From the NCBI GenBank assembly GCA_018266075.1, contig JAFEBB010000029.1, forward strand, positions 25,578-89,577: a stretch of 64,000 bases of DNA, read 5' to 3'. Position numbers and translations under genes: made by a program. Within the stretch, counting starts at the first letter, position 1. Every line of letters starts with the position of its first letter. Source of the DNA: Deltaproteobacteria bacterium (GTDB taxonomy: Bacteria > Myxococcota > Myxococcia > Myxococcales > SZAS-1). This document shows, piece after piece, positions 49,705-59,249 of the stretch. The notes under the pieces were generated by a model. The model saw only the letters and a list, made by a program, of their open reading frames with translations, did no database searches and was not told the origin of the DNA.

Positions 49705-51633
49705 CTAACGCGTGCCTGGCTCTCTGTCGGGGACCTGCGCGGCCCCTTCGTCGAGCTCCAAGCGCAGCTCCTGGTGCTCGCCTGGCTTCAGCTCGAGCTC
49801 CAGCTCCTTGCGCAACCCGCGCTCGTCGTTCGTGAGCACGAGCTTGTGCTTGCCTGCTGGCAGCTCGATCACCGTGGGCGTGGTGCGGCCGAGCGGCTTT
49901 CCGTCGACGATCACGCTCGCGTACGGGTGTGAGGCCAGCATCAGCGAGGGCTGATCGTCACCGCTGCCGTTCGGCGCGCCGGGTGCGCCTTCCTTGCGCT
50001 CGGCCAGCACGGCCACGATCTTGCGCTCCCGCTCCTCGAGCTGCGGCTCCTTGAGCTTCTCGTACGCTTCCTCGAGGCCCACGTGGAGGCGCGGATCGAA
50101 CGGATCCGTGTCGATGCCCGCGAGGAGCGCGTCGCGCGCGTTCGCGTAGTCGCCGAGCTTGATGAGCACCAGGCCGAGGTAGAGCTCGGTCAGCTCGCGT
50201 CGCGGCGAGTGCTTGAGGCTCTCGGTAAGGATCTTCCTGGCCGGCTCGAACTGCTTCGAATCGTAGAGCGCGGCGGCGTAGCGGCTGGCGAGCTGCTCGG
50301 ATCCGGATTCCTTGGGCCAGGCCTTGCCGAACTCCTCGATCGCGGCGCGCAGGTGGTGGCGCTGGAAGAGCAGGCCGCCGAGGTGGGCAAACTTTCGCGC
50401 CTCGGGATCGCGCACGTCCTGGAAGTCGACGAGCTCCGTGGCCTCCACGCTGTCGCTGGGCTTCTTCTTCCTTTCCTCGGCGCCCTTGAAGGTGATGGGC
50501 GCATCGCCGCCGCCGGGATCGCCCGGGTACTTGCGGCTGGCGAGGTAGGCCTTCCAGTCGCCGACGAACTTCTCGAAGGGCGCGTGGTACGCATGCGAGA
50601 CGGCGTCCTGGTAGCTCTCGCCGTGCTTCAAGTTCGCGATGATCGAATTCCACATCGCGGTGCCGCCCTTCTGCTTCAAGAACTCGATGGCGTGGAACAC
50701 CTCGGCGAACGCGGTGACGGCCTGCTCTTGCGAGGGCAAGAGCGCCATCGAGGGGTGCATCTGCTCGAAGGTGACGAGGTTCTTCGACTTCACCGCCTGG
50801 CCGAGCATGTACTCGGAGTACGCCGTGCCGGCCTGCCCGCCCTCGCCGCGCCAACGCGTCTCTTCGAACTTGGCCAGGCCTTCGTGCAGCCAGATGGGCA
50901 CGGTGTTGCGGCTCTTCATCGACACCACGAAGTGCACGAACTCGTGGTTGAGCGTGTCGCGCCACTCGTAGCCGCGCACGAGGGCGCGCGGGGTGATCAC
51001 CATCAGCCGGTTGAACTTGCAGATGGCGATGGTGCCGGTGGTCTGGATCTGCTGCAGCGTGAGCGTGGAGAGCTTCGCGAGCGCCTTGTCGTCGGGGAGG
51101 ATCTCCACGCGGATCCGACCGGGCGGCGTGAAATCAAAATCCTTCTGGAGCGCGGCGTAGGCGTTCTCGAGCGTCTCCAGCGCGTAGCTGGCGAGCACCT
51201 CGTCCTTGCCGGGCGGATAGTAGAGATCGAAGTGCGCGCTCTTCTGGACGAGGTCGTGCTCGGTCTCGGCGTACGCGTCGGCGGCGAGCTGGCCGTAGCC
51301 ACCCGGCCGCTGATCCGCGCCGGCCTTCTTGTAGAGCTCCAGCGCGTCGGCGTAGCGACCCTCGTAGAACGCGACCTTCGCCTGCAGCAGCATGAGCCCT
51401 TGCTGATCCGACTTTACCTTCTGGTTAAGTTCGTCGAGCGCCGCGTGCGCGCCGACCACGTCCCAGGCGTCGAGATCCGCCTCGATCTTCTCGACCAGAT
51501 CGCGCACCTCGGCAGGCACGGTGACCGCAGGCTCGCCGGACTCGGAGGCCTCGTCGGACACCGGCGCGACGTCGCTCTGCGCCAGCGCCACGGCAGGCAC
51601 GAAGAGCATCGCGATGGAGAGCAGCCGCCTCAC
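49705..51633 (-). CDS. Secreted TPR-gluzincin (peptidase MA-like) protein with PEGA domain
   Basis: 642 residues, GTG start. Signal peptide MRRLLSIAMLFVPAVALAQS. TPR-like helices (about 40-125), then a metallopeptidase domain with zinc motif LNHEFVHFVV (HExxH) and downstream Glu in WLHEGLAKFEETRWRGEGG, as in peptidase MA family gluzincins. More TPR units follow (RYAAALYDSKQFEPARKILT, LTELYLGLVLIKLGDYANAR). A C-terminal PEGA-like segment is HPYASVIVDGKPLGRTTPTV, ELPAGKHKLVLTNDERG. All catalytic ligands are present. The start overlaps the DUF4175 stop by 4 bases (GTGA), and it precedes moxR by 24 bases. Confidence 0.85.
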   Translation of the reverse strand: MRRLLSIAMLFVPAVALAQSDVAPVSDEASESGEPAVTVPAEVRDLVEKIEADLDAWDVVGAHAALDELNQKVKSDQQGLMLLQAKVAFYEGRYADALELYKKAGADQRPGGYGQLAADAYAETEHDLVQKSAHFDLYYPPGKDEVLASYALETLENAYAALQKDFDFTPPGRIRVEILPDDKALAKLSTLTLQQIQTTGTIAICKFNRLMVITPRALVRGYEWRDTLNHEFVHFVVSMKSRNTVPIWLHEGLAKFEETRWRGEGGQAGTAYSEYMLGQAVKSKNLVTFEQMHPSMALLPSQEQAVTAFAEVFHAIEFLKQKGGTAMWNSIIANLKHGESYQDAVSHAYHAPFEKFVGDWKAYLASRKYPGDPGGGDAPITFKGAEERKKKPSDSVEATELVDFQDVRDPEARKFAHLGGLLFQRHHLRAAIEEFGKAWPKESGSEQLASRYAAALYDSKQFEPARKILTESLKHSPRRELTELYLGLVLIKLGDYANARDALLAGIDTDPFDPRLHVGLEEAYEKLKEPQLEERERKIVAVLAERKEGAPGAPNGSGDDQPSLMLASHPYASVIVDGKPLGRTTPTVIELPAGKHKLVLTNDERGLRKELELELKPGEHQELRLELDEGAAQVPDREPGTR

Positions 51634-54600
51634 TTCACGATCTCCTCGTAGTACTTCTTCACCTGGTCCTTGTAGCGGGCGGGCGCGCCCTGCTTCATCG
51701 CGTCCATGATGTCCTTGCGGTAGGCGTCGCCTCCCTCGTTCTTCTGGGCCTCGAGATCGACGGGCTCGTGCTCCCGGCTCATGCCGTTGCCGTCCTCGCT
51801 GCCGTCCTCCTCGCCCTCGCCGTCGTCGCCCATGGGCATGGGCAGCGACATCCCGCCGCCACCTCCTCCGCCGCCGTTCTGCATCGACTTCTCCAGCCCA
51901 TGCTGGAAGCGCTCGAGCTGGCTGGCGGCGTCGCCGGCGTACGCGGCGGATCCGTTCGGATCCCGCTGGGCCATGCTCTGCCCCGACTCCTGCATCTGCT
52001 CGCCGGCGCCTTGCATCTGCTGCTTGAGCTCGGAGTTGAAGATGGGCGCCTTCTTGTTCATCTCGTCCATCTGCTGCTGGAGCTGGCGCTGCTGCTGGCC
52101 GAGCTGCTCCTGCTTCTTCTGCATCTGCTGCAGCTTCTGACGCTGCTCGGCCGAGAGCTGCTGGCCGCCCTTGGGGAAGAGCTGATCCAGGTCGCGCTTC
52201 ACCTCGGCGAGCGGCTGCACGCCCTGGCGAGCTTGATCCGCGGCCTGATCCAATTCTTCGGGCGAGGCGGGCGAGAACGCGGGCATGCGCCGGCTGCGGA
52301 CAGCGTCGTACTTGAGATCGCCCTCGAGGTTCTGGGCGCGTTGCAGGGCGCGCGCGGATTCCTCCTGGGCAGCGTCGTAGTCCTTGGCTTGCAGCGCGTG
52401 GTCGAGCTGCTCCAGCGACTCCATGGCCTCCTGCGCGCTCTCGCCCTCGCGCGCGGCCGCAGGCGCGTTGGCGGCCTTCTCGAGCTTGGCCTTCGCGTCG
52501 GCGACCTTCTTGCGCAGGTTCTCGGCGAACTCGGCGCCCTTCTGATCGATGGCCTTCTTCACATCGGCCTGGTCTTGCTGCTTGAGCTGGCGCGCCTCCT
52601 TCTCGAGGTTGCGCTGCTCGCGGCTGACGGCCCCGAGCTTGTCGTTGAACTCGCGGAACTGCTTGGCGAGCTCGGGATCCTGGCTCTGGTTCCAGTTGCC
52701 CTGGGCGTGGTTCAGGCCCTTCTGGAGCTGATCCATCTGGTCGCCGAGCTTGTTCAGCTCCTTCATGGCCTCGTCGATCTTGCCCTCGTTGAGCAGCTGC
52801 TGGACCTTGTCGAGCGAAGAGATCATGTCCTGCGACTTCTGCATCTCGCGGACGGCATCATTGTTCATGTGCTCGTCGGAGATGGCGCGCGCGAGCTCGC
52901 TCATGCGCCGCATCAGCTCGCCGATGCGCTCCTTGAGCCGCGCGATCTCCTGCTGGATGGCGGCCTTGGTCTGGGCGTCGGGCGCCTTCTGGTACTGCTC
53001 CAGCAAGCGACTCAGCTCACGCCGCTTTCCCGAGAGCTCCTTGGCCAGCGCCTGCAGATCCTCGATGCGGCGGTGGTCGAGCAGCTTCTCGAGATATATC
53101 GAATCCTTCTCCAGCTCGGCGATCTGCGTGGTCGACGCGCGCTGCAGGCGGGTCACGGCCGCGCCATCGGGCATGCCCGAGCGGCTCCAGCGCTCGAGGG
53201 CGCCGCGGGCTTCAGCGAGCGCGTGCGAGCTGGGCCGCAGGCTGGCGTCGATGTTGCGCAGCGCGCGCGGGATCTCCTGGGGCGCGGCGCGATCCTTCTT
53301 GAGATCCACCTCGGCGCTGGCGAGCTCGTCGAGGAGCTGGTCGCCCTTCTGGTCGACGTTCTTGGCCATGGCCACGTCGGCCAGGTACTCGGTGGGGCTC
53401 GCGGGCTTGGGTTGCGGATCCGGATCTTTGACCTTCTTCGCGTCCGGTCGAACGTAGTGCTCCGGATCCGCGCGATCTGGCGCCTCCATCGTGAGCGCGA
53501 GCTGGCCTACCATCGCTTCCCAGATCTTCTGCACGCGCTCGAGCGCCAGCCGATGGTGCTCGGCCTCGCTGTAGACCTTGAGGATCTGCTCGCGGGTCTT
53601 GCCCAGCTTGGGGCCATTGACGGTGTCGTTGTCGCGCGCTTCCACGCGGTACGTCACGTGGTCGCCGGCGGCGAGCTCCAGCGGCGGCAGGGCCCAGTGG
53701 TAGTCGCCCGCGGCGTGGCGCGCGCCGGCCTGGAGGCGCTCGAGGGGCAGTCGCTGCTCGGGCGCGTTTCCGACCTTGTAGACGAGCTCCACGGATTGCA
53801 GGCCGTAGTCGTCGCTGGCGTTGTAGCGAAGCACCACCTCGCCATGCGGATCCACTTCGATCTCGCGCGCGGGCGCATAGAGCTCCACCTTGGGCGGCGC
53901 GTCGACTTCGACGGCGATCGGAATCGGCGGACCTTCAGCCACCACGGCGCCGTGCGCGTCGAGGAAGCGGAAGCGATAGCTGCCCGGCCCTGACACCATC
54001 AGCGTGCCCGAGAGCTCGCGCGCGCCTGCGACCTGAAGCGGGATGGTCTTGTCGGTGAGCGCGAGCTCGGCGTGGGCGACGTCGCGATCGGCGCGGGTCT
54101 TGAGGTGCACCTCGGTGCCCGCGGGCGCGCTGATCTCGCCTGTGGTTCCGGGAACCGTCTTGCTCGGCAGCCCGGTGTACGCGGGGTACACGTAGGTGAG
54201 CTCGATGTCGTAGGTGATGGGCTCGGCCAGCTTCTCCGCAGCAGATCCGGATCCGGCCTTCGTTCCCCAGACTGCGATCGCGCCGCCTGTGAGCCTGTGG
54301 GGAAACGCGAGGATCAGGATCAGCGTCACGGCGGCGCAGCCGAGCAGGATCCGCTGAGCCAGCTTCACCGAGCTCGCCGGGAACGCGCGCTCCACGCCGA
54401 CCTGTTGGGCGCTGCGGGTCGCCATCGCGATGTGCTCGCGCGCGAGCTCCGCAGAGAAGCTGGGATTGCCTTTGCGGAGCTCGGCCTCGAGCTGCACCGC
54501 CGATACCAGCTGCGAGCGAAGCCACGGATGCGCCGAGCTGAAGAGCCGCGCCACGTGCTCGTCGGTGTGCCCGCGGATCCGCAGCCAGATCGGTCCGAGG

Positions 54601-54863
54601 CCGAGGTACGCGCCGATCGCCGCGAACGGCAGCAGCGTGGCGATGCGCGCGGCCCACGAGAAATCCGCTGCGAGGATCAGCGCCAGCGCCCAGAGCGGCA
54701 GAAAGCCCGCGAGCACGGCGCGGGCGATCGTCGCCTGACGCACCTGGCGCAGGCGCTTGCGGCCCAGGGTGAGCGTCGCGTGGAGCGTGGGGTCCGGCGC
54801 GCGCAGGCCAGGCCGCACCGCCGGCGGAACCGGCTTCTCCGCAGCGGGCGTGGGCTCGAGCAA
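51630..54863 (-). CDS. DUF4175-like large membrane coiled-coil protein
   Basis: 1077 residues. TTG start supported by a GAGG six bases upstream. Two N-terminal TM helices (ARAVLAGFLPLWALALILAA; ATLLPFAAIGAYLGLGPIWL) and a third near 173-190 (ILLGCAAVTLILILAFPHRL). Periplasmic Ig-like beta domains follow (about 230-430: GTEVHLKTRADRDVAHAELA, VVLRYNASDDYGLQSVELVY). A very long Gln/Lys/Glu-rich coiled coil follows (about 480-1000: LLEQYQKAPDAQTKAAIQQE, QKLQQMQKKQEQLGQQQRQL), with an acidic Gly/Met tail. Matches the layout of DUF4175. First gene of the Bat-like operon. Contains a GATATATC in frame. Confidence 0.8.
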   Translation of the reverse strand: MLEPTPAAEKPVPPAVRPGLRAPDPTLHATLTLGRKRLRQVRQATIARAVLAGFLPLWALALILAADFSWAARIATLLPFAAIGAYLGLGPIWLRIRGHTDEHVARLFSSAHPWLRSQLVSAVQLEAELRKGNPSFSAELAREHIAMATRSAQQVGVERAFPASSVKLAQRILLGCAAVTLILILAFPHRLTGGAIAVWGTKAGSGSAAEKLAEPITYDIELTYVYPAYTGLPSKTVPGTTGEISAPAGTEVHLKTRADRDVAHAELALTDKTIPLQVAGARELSGTLMVSGPGSYRFRFLDAHGAVVAEGPPIPIAVEVDAPPKVELYAPAREIEVDPHGEVVLRYNASDDYGLQSVELVYKVGNAPEQRLPLERLQAGARHAAGDYHWALPPLELAAGDHVTYRVEARDNDTVNGPKLGKTREQILKVYSEAEHHRLALERVQKIWEAMVGQLALTMEAPDRADPEHYVRPDAKKVKDPDPQPKPASPTEYLADVAMAKNVDQKGDQLLDELASAEVDLKKDRAAPQEIPRALRNIDASLRPSSHALAEARGALERWSRSGMPDGAAVTRLQRASTTQIAELEKDSIYLEKLLDHRRIEDLQALAKELSGKRRELSRLLEQYQKAPDAQTKAAIQQEIARLKERIGELMRRMSELARAISDEHMNNDAVREMQKSQDMISSLDKVQQLLNEGKIDEAMKELNKLGDQMDQLQKGLNHAQGNWNQSQDPELAKQFREFNDKLGAVSREQRNLEKEARQLKQQDQADVKKAIDQKGAEFAENLRKKVADAKAKLEKAANAPAAAREGESAQEAMESLEQLDHALQAKDYDAAQEESARALQRAQNLEGDLKYDAVRSRRMPAFSPASPEELDQAADQARQGVQPLAEVKRDLDQLFPKGGQQLSAEQRQKLQQMQKKQEQLGQQQRQLQQQMDEMNKKAPIFNSELKQQMQGAGEQMQESGQSMAQRDPNGSAAYAGDAASQLERFQHGLEKSMQNGGGGGGGGMSLPMPMGDDGEGEEDGSEDGNGMSREHEPVDLEAQKNEGGDAYRKDIMDAMKQGAPARYKDQVKKYYEEIVK
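53093..53100. repeat. GATATATC palindrome, copy 4
   Basis: Inside the DUF4175-like gene, in frame, coding Tyr-Ile within LEKDSIYLEKLLD. Confidence 0.6.
54244..54256. repeat. GGATCC-type hexamer array
   Basis: GATCCGGATCCGG, two overlapping hexamer periods in the DUF4175-like gene; encodes the SGSAA stretch of a periplasmic loop. Confidence 0.75.
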
Positions 54864-55115
54864 GCTGGACCTCAGGGTACGCCGACCATTCTACCCGCGA
54901 GACGGCGCGCAACCGGCCAAACCCGCGCCGAAGCGTGCCATTCCACGAAACCTAGGCCTTCGGCCGCTCGCTGGCCGCACGATCGCACGCGTGGCTGCCT
55001 GGGGCAGATAAGTCTGCGAATTCTCTGCGCGCGGGGCCGGGTTTTGGGTAAGGTGACAGCGCGCCGCGGGGGTGAATTTCCGCGGCGGGGCGCCGTCTTA
55101 CTCCTCGAGGCCGCC

Positions 55116-55733
55116 GTGGCGGACGACGACTACAGCCTGGTGCGCAAAGCCCAAGCTGGCGACCAGCAGGCGTTCGCTGCGCTGGTCGAGCGCTATCAGC
55201 GCAAAGCGTACGCCGTCGCGCTGGGGCTGGTGAAGGACCGCGAGGAGGCGATGGATGTGTCCCAGGAAGCCTTCGTCAAGGTCTACAAGTACCTCGACCA
55301 CTTCAAGGGCGACTCCAGCTTCTACACCTGGCTCTACCGGATCACCGTCAACCTCTGCATCGACCGTCGGCGGCGAAAAGGCGCGGATCCGGGCGAGCAG
55401 GTGGAGTTCGACGAGGCTGTCCGGCAGGAGGCAGAGGGCGAGGTGGGCGTTCTCGGCACGCGGCTGGGGAGCAATCCCCAGAAGGCGGCTCTGCGCGCCG
55501 AGCTGATGAACAAGATCGAGGAGGCGCTCCAGCAGATCCCCGAGAAGCACCGGGCCATCCTGCTGCTGCGCGAGGTCGAGGGCATGAGCTACGAGGATCT
55601 GTCGACGACCCTCAAGATCCCGAAGGGGACGGTGATGAGCCGCCTCTTCCATGCCCGCACGAAGATGCAGCAGCTCTTGAAGGCCTATTTGGCTGGGGAA
55701 AATCCGGACGCAGGGCTCGGTGAAGAAGGTTAA
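55116..55733 (+). CDS. ECF RNA polymerase sigma factor
   Basis: 205 residues. GTG start at 55116 with GAGG just upstream; the open frame upstream is non-homologous. Region 2 (AFAALVERYQRKAYAVALGL, DVSQEAFVKVYKYLDHFKGD, FYTWLYRITVNLCIDRRRRK), linker, region 4 (ALQQIPEKHRAILLLREVEG, MSYEDLSTTLKIPKGTVMSR, LFHARTKMQQLL). RpoE-like group IV sigma factor. Its anti-sigma factor follows 40 bases downstream. The 250-base divergent spacer upstream probably holds an autoregulated promoter, which I could not define. Confidence 0.95.
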   Translation: MADDDYSLVRKAQAGDQQAFAALVERYQRKAYAVALGLVKDREEAMDVSQEAFVKVYKYLDHFKGDSSFYTWLYRITVNLCIDRRRRKGADPGEQVEFDEAVRQEAEGEVGVLGTRLGSNPQKAALRAELMNKIEEALQQIPEKHRAILLLREVEGMSYEDLSTTLKIPKGTVMSRLFHARTKMQQLLKAYLAGENPDAGLGEEG

Positions 55734-55773
55734 GCGATCCCCCGTCGGAGTATCTGGAACGCAGGAGGCAGTC

Positions 55774-56346
55774 ATGGCCGGTTCATGCGACAGCGTGGTG
55801 AAGCTGCTCGGCCCATACGTGGACGACGAGCTCGCGGGCTCCGAACGCGCGGTCATCGACGAGCATCTGCGCGGCTGCAAGGACTGCCAGGGCCGGCTCG
55901 CCGACCTGCAGGCCACCCACGCGGCCATGAGCGCCTACTTCACCGCCCAGGCCGACGCTGCCAACTTCGCCGGGTTCACCCAGCGGGTGATGGCCCAGGT
56001 GCGCAAGGAGCCGCTGCCCTTCGCCCAGCGCGCCAAGCTCTGGTGGGCGGAGCTGATGGCGTACCACTCGGCGGCCATCTACTCCGCGTTCGGCGCGGCG
56101 GCGGTGGCCACGGCGGCGGCGGTGTTCGTGCTCGGCACCCCGGCGATGCACCCGGCCGCCAACGAGACGGTGGTTCACTCCATGTCCGTGACCGATCCGC
56201 GGTATGAGCCGGTGGTGATGCACACCGAGGACGGCGAAACCGTGATGATGCTGGTGGAGCACCAGGACGACGCGCACGATTCCGACGAGGCCAAGCCGGG
56301 GCAGCAGCCCGCGCCGGCCGAGCAGCCACACGGAGGCAACTTATGA
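55774..56346 (+). CDS. Zinc-finger anti-sigma factor
   Basis: 190 residues; ATG 55774 preceded by AGGAGG. The N-terminal anti-sigma zinc-binding domain (zf-HC2 type) reads CDSVVKLLGPYVDDELAGSE then DEHLRGCKDCQGRLADLQAT, with the HxxxCxxC cluster. TM helix about residues 103-122 (AAIYSAFGAAAVATAAAVFV), then a periplasmic His/Met/acid-rich tail (PRYEPVVMHTEDGETVMMLV, EHQDDAHDSDEAKPGQQ). Would hold the upstream sigma factor at the membrane. The His/Asp/Met-rich tail hints at metal or redox sensing, which is inference. Confidence 0.9.
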   Translation: MAGSCDSVVKLLGPYVDDELAGSERAVIDEHLRGCKDCQGRLADLQATHAAMSAYFTAQADAANFAGFTQRVMAQVRKEPLPFAQRAKLWWAELMAYHSAAIYSAFGAAAVATAAAVFVLGTPAMHPAANETVVHSMSVTDPRYEPVVMHTEDGETVMMLVEHQDDAHDSDEAKPGQQPAPAEQPHGGNL

Positions 56347-56789
56347 TCAAGGCGATTGCATTCACCGTCGGGCTGGCGCTGTTCTCGACGACCGCGCGCG
56401 CCGAGAAGGTGAAGCTCGACGTGAAGGTCGTCGAGGCCTCGAAACAGGGCAACACCATCGATCCCCGGGTGGCCCATCTGCACGGGGATCTGGCTCACCT
56501 GGGCGTGGCCTTCACCTCGTACAAGCTGATCTCCGAGGCCTCGCCGGTGGTCGACGCCAAGGCCTCCACCGAGGTGGGCCTGCCCGAGGGCCGAAAGCTC
56601 ATCCTCTCGCCCCAGGGCCGCGACAAGGACGGAAAGATCGGCATGCACATCGAGGTGCCGGGGCTCTTCAATGAGAACTACTCGGTGGCCGACGGCAAGC
56701 GCCACACGGTGAGCGCCGGTGCCATCGGCCACGGCACGCCCACCGAGAGCCAGGTCTTCGTGGTCATCACCCACAACGTGCAGAAATAG
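56343..56789 (+). CDS. Secreted hypothetical protein coupled to the anti-sigma gene
   Basis: 148 residues: signal peptide MIKAIAFTVGLALFSTTARA. Mature domain with alternating strands (VKLDVKVVEASKQGNTIDPR, GVAFTSYKLISEASPVVD, LPEGRKLILSPQGRDKDGKI, ESQVFVVITHNVQK). No family recognised. The start overlaps the anti-sigma stop (ATGA), so it is translated with the regulator and may be a periplasmic partner or target of the stress response. Confidence 0.75.
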   Translation: MIKAIAFTVGLALFSTTARAEKVKLDVKVVEASKQGNTIDPRVAHLHGDLAHLGVAFTSYKLISEASPVVDAKASTEVGLPEGRKLILSPQGRDKDGKIGMHIEVPGLFNENYSVADGKRHTVSAGAIGHGTPTESQVFVVITHNVQK

Positions 56790-56826
56790 CGGCGCTTCCC
56801 TAACCGGCCGCCGCTGCGCTACACGG

Positions 56827-56860
56827 ACCCGCGCGATAGGTTTCGCGCGGGTTTCGTTTC
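56827..56860 (+). terminator. Terminator before the helicase gene
   Basis: ACCCGCGCGA (56827-56836) pairs with TCGCGCGGGT (56843-56852); loop TAGGTT, followed by TTCGTTTCG. It lies immediately before the helicase start; a shorter stem sits at 56788-56794/56809-56815. Confidence 0.6.
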
Positions 56861-59170
56861 GTGGCGATCGATCTCTCCGTTCTCAACCCCGAGCAGCGCG
56901 CGGCCGTCGAGCACGGCGCGGGGCCGCTCTTGATCCTCGCGGGCGCGGGCTCGGGGAAGACGCGCGCCATCACCTACCGCATCGCGCATCTCGTTCAGGA
57001 TCTCCACGTGGCGCCGTGGAAGATCATGGCCGTCACCTTCACCAACAAGGCCGCCGGCGAGATGCGCGAGCGCCTGGTGAAGCTGCTCGGGCCCATGGAC
57101 GCGAGCCAGGCCCAGGTGGCCACGTTCCATGCCACGGGCGCGGCGATCCTGCGGCGCGAGGCCGAGGCGCTGGGTCGCACGCGGCAGTTCGTGATCTACG
57201 ACGACGGCGATCAGCTCGCGCTGATCAAGCGGCTCATGCGCGGCGCGCGCCTCGATGAGCGCTCGGTACCGCCGCGCGCCATCGCCACCCACATCGACGC
57301 CGCGAAGAACGAAGCGATTGGCCCCGATCAGCTCGTGGCGCCGGACGGTCCGATCGTGCGCCCCGGCGACGAAGCGAAGGTCGCCGCGAAGCTGATCTAC
57401 CCGCTCTACGAGCGCGCCCTGGAGCAGGCGAACGCGTTCGACTTCGGCGACCTCATCGTCAAGCCGCTGGAGCTCTTTCGCACGCGCAAGGAGATCCTCG
57501 AGCGGTACCAGCGGCGCTTCGAGTGGGTGCTCGTCGACGAGTTCCAGGACACCAACCCGGCGCAGTTCGAGCTCTTGAAGCGGCTGTGTCCGCCGGGTGG
57601 CAACCTGTGCGTCGTCGGCGATGACGATCAGGCCATCTACCGGTGGCGCGGCGCCGATGTGTCCAACATCCTCGACTTCGATCGGCACTATCCGAGCTCG
57701 AAGGTCGTGAAGCTGGAGCGCAACTACCGCTCCGATGCGAACATCCTCGATGCGGCGTACGCGGTGATCTCGCGCAACGCGCGGCGCAAGGCCAAGCGGC
57801 TCGTCACCGATGCCGAGGCCGGCGCGCCCTTGAATCTGCTGGCCTCGCGCGATGAGCGCGGCGAAGCGGCGATGGTGTCGAGCGGCGTGAAGCAGCTGCT
57901 CGCGAGCGGCGTGGCGCCGCCGCAGATCGCGGTGTTCTACCGGACCAACGCGCAGAGCCGCGTGCTCGAAGAGGCGCTGCGCGTGGGACGCGTGCCCTAC
58001 ACGATCGTTCGAGGCCGAAGCTTCTACGATCGCGCGGAAGTGAAGGACGCCGTCGCCTATTTGCGCGTGGCCATCAACCCCAAGTCCGACGCGGATCTGC
58101 TGCGCGTGATCAACAACCCGCCGCGCGGCATCGGCGACACGACGGTGGAGCACCTCACCGGCTACGCGCAGAACAAGAAGCTCTCCGTCTACGAAGCCCT
58201 CGGTGGCGTGGACTTCATCTCGGATCTCAAGCCGGCGGCGCGTCGGCGGCTGCAGGAGTTCCGCGGCGTCATCGACAGCCTCAAGGAGCACACGGTCTCG
58301 CAGCACGCGGCCGAGGCGATGGAGGCGGTGCTCGAGAAGAGCGGCTTGGTGACCGCGCTCGAGGCCGAGGAGACGCCCGAGGCCGACGCGCGCATCGAGA
58401 ACTTGAAGGAGCTCGTGTCGGCCGCGCGCGAGTTCGACATGTCGCGCATCGCGATCGCCGCGCAGGCCAAGATCGACGCCGAAGGATCCGGATCCGAAAG
58501 GGATCTGGATTCGGGGCCGCTGGAGCTTCCCAAGGAGCCGCTCGACGCGTTCCTGGAGCAGATCTCGCTCGTGGGCGACGCCGATCTGAGCGAGGACGGC
58601 AAGCCCAGCAGCGGCAAGGTGAGCATGATGACGCTCCACGCCGCCAAGGGCCTGGAGTTCGACTGCGTGTTCCTCACGGGCATGGAGGAGAGCATCTTTC
58701 CGCACTCCCGCGCGCTCGGGGAGGACGCGGATCCGGAGGAGCTCGCCGAGGAGCGACGCCTTTGCTACGTGGGCATCACCCGCGCGCGGAAGCGGCTGTT
58801 CTTCACGCTCGCGCAGAGCCGCGTGGTGTTTGGCGAGGTTCGCTTCAACCGGCCGTCGCGATTCCTGAGCGAGATTCCGAAGAACCTGTTCGGGTTCACG
58901 TCGCCGCTGCCCTCGCTGGCGCCGGAGCGGTCGCCGGAGCCGGCGCCGCGGGGTGAGCGCGTGGTCTACGACGAGGAGTTCTCGCGCGGGCCACAGGTGC
59001 GCCGGCATTCGGGGCCGCGGGCGTCGTCGCTGGGTGAGCGCGTGGTGCATGCCAAGTTCGGCGAGGGCGAGGTGCTCTCGCGCGATGGCGACTCCGATGA
59101 CGCCAAGGTCACCGTTCGCTTCCAGACCGGCGTGATGAAGGTGATCGCCCGATTTCTGAGGCCGCTCTGA
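56861..59170 (+). CDS. pcrA: UvrD/PcrA-type superfamily 1 DNA helicase
   Basis: 769 residues, GTG start. Motif I LILAGAGSGKTRAITYR, motif Ia VTFTNKAAGEMRERL, motif II VLVDEFQDTNPAQFELLKRL, motif III VVGDDDQAIYRWRGADVS, IV VFYRTNAQSRVLEEALR, V VSMMTLHAAKGLEFDCVFLT, VI RRLCYVGITRARKRLFFTLA, and a C-terminal Tudor-like end GERVVHAKFGEGEVLSRDGD. 3'-5' helicase in repair or replication restart. A GGATCC array encodes GSGSERD inside domain 2B (58484-58495). uvrD versus pcrA naming is a judgement from the sequence. Confidence 0.94.
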   Translation: MAIDLSVLNPEQRAAVEHGAGPLLILAGAGSGKTRAITYRIAHLVQDLHVAPWKIMAVTFTNKAAGEMRERLVKLLGPMDASQAQVATFHATGAAILRREAEALGRTRQFVIYDDGDQLALIKRLMRGARLDERSVPPRAIATHIDAAKNEAIGPDQLVAPDGPIVRPGDEAKVAAKLIYPLYERALEQANAFDFGDLIVKPLELFRTRKEILERYQRRFEWVLVDEFQDTNPAQFELLKRLCPPGGNLCVVGDDDQAIYRWRGADVSNILDFDRHYPSSKVVKLERNYRSDANILDAAYAVISRNARRKAKRLVTDAEAGAPLNLLASRDERGEAAMVSSGVKQLLASGVAPPQIAVFYRTNAQSRVLEEALRVGRVPYTIVRGRSFYDRAEVKDAVAYLRVAINPKSDADLLRVINNPPRGIGDTTVEHLTGYAQNKKLSVYEALGGVDFISDLKPAARRRLQEFRGVIDSLKEHTVSQHAAEAMEAVLEKSGLVTALEAEETPEADARIENLKELVSAAREFDMSRIAIAAQAKIDAEGSGSERDLDSGPLELPKEPLDAFLEQISLVGDADLSEDGKPSSGKVSMMTLHAAKGLEFDCVFLTGMEESIFPHSRALGEDADPEELAEERRLCYVGITRARKRLFFTLAQSRVVFGEVRFNRPSRFLSEIPKNLFGFTSPLPSLAPERSPEPAPRGERVVYDEEFSRGPQVRRHSGPRASSLGERVVHAKFGEGEVLSRDGDSDDAKVTVRFQTGVMKVIARFLRPL
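58484..58495. repeat. GGATCC hexamer array, 2 units
   Basis: Two perfect GGATCC units in frame in the helicase gene (Gly-Ser-Gly-Ser), followed by GGATCTGGATTC a few bases on. Confidence 0.85.
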
Positions 59171-59186
59171 TCCGGATCCGGATCCG
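59169..59186. repeat. GGATCC-type array at helicase stop
   Basis: GATCCGGATCCGGATCCG, three hexamer periods beginning inside the helicase TGA stop. Confidence 0.9.
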
Positions 59187-59249
59187 CTACAGGCCTGTCG
59201 TAACGCGCGGCTTCTTGCTCGCGTGCGCGTGCGGCGCTAAGGCTTGTCC

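Noticed and set aside
54294..54302. TGTGGGGAA inside the DUF4175-like gene as a DnaA box
   Set aside because: The same degenerate 9-mer as at 42829 but in an unrelated gene, showing that such weak matches occur by chance.
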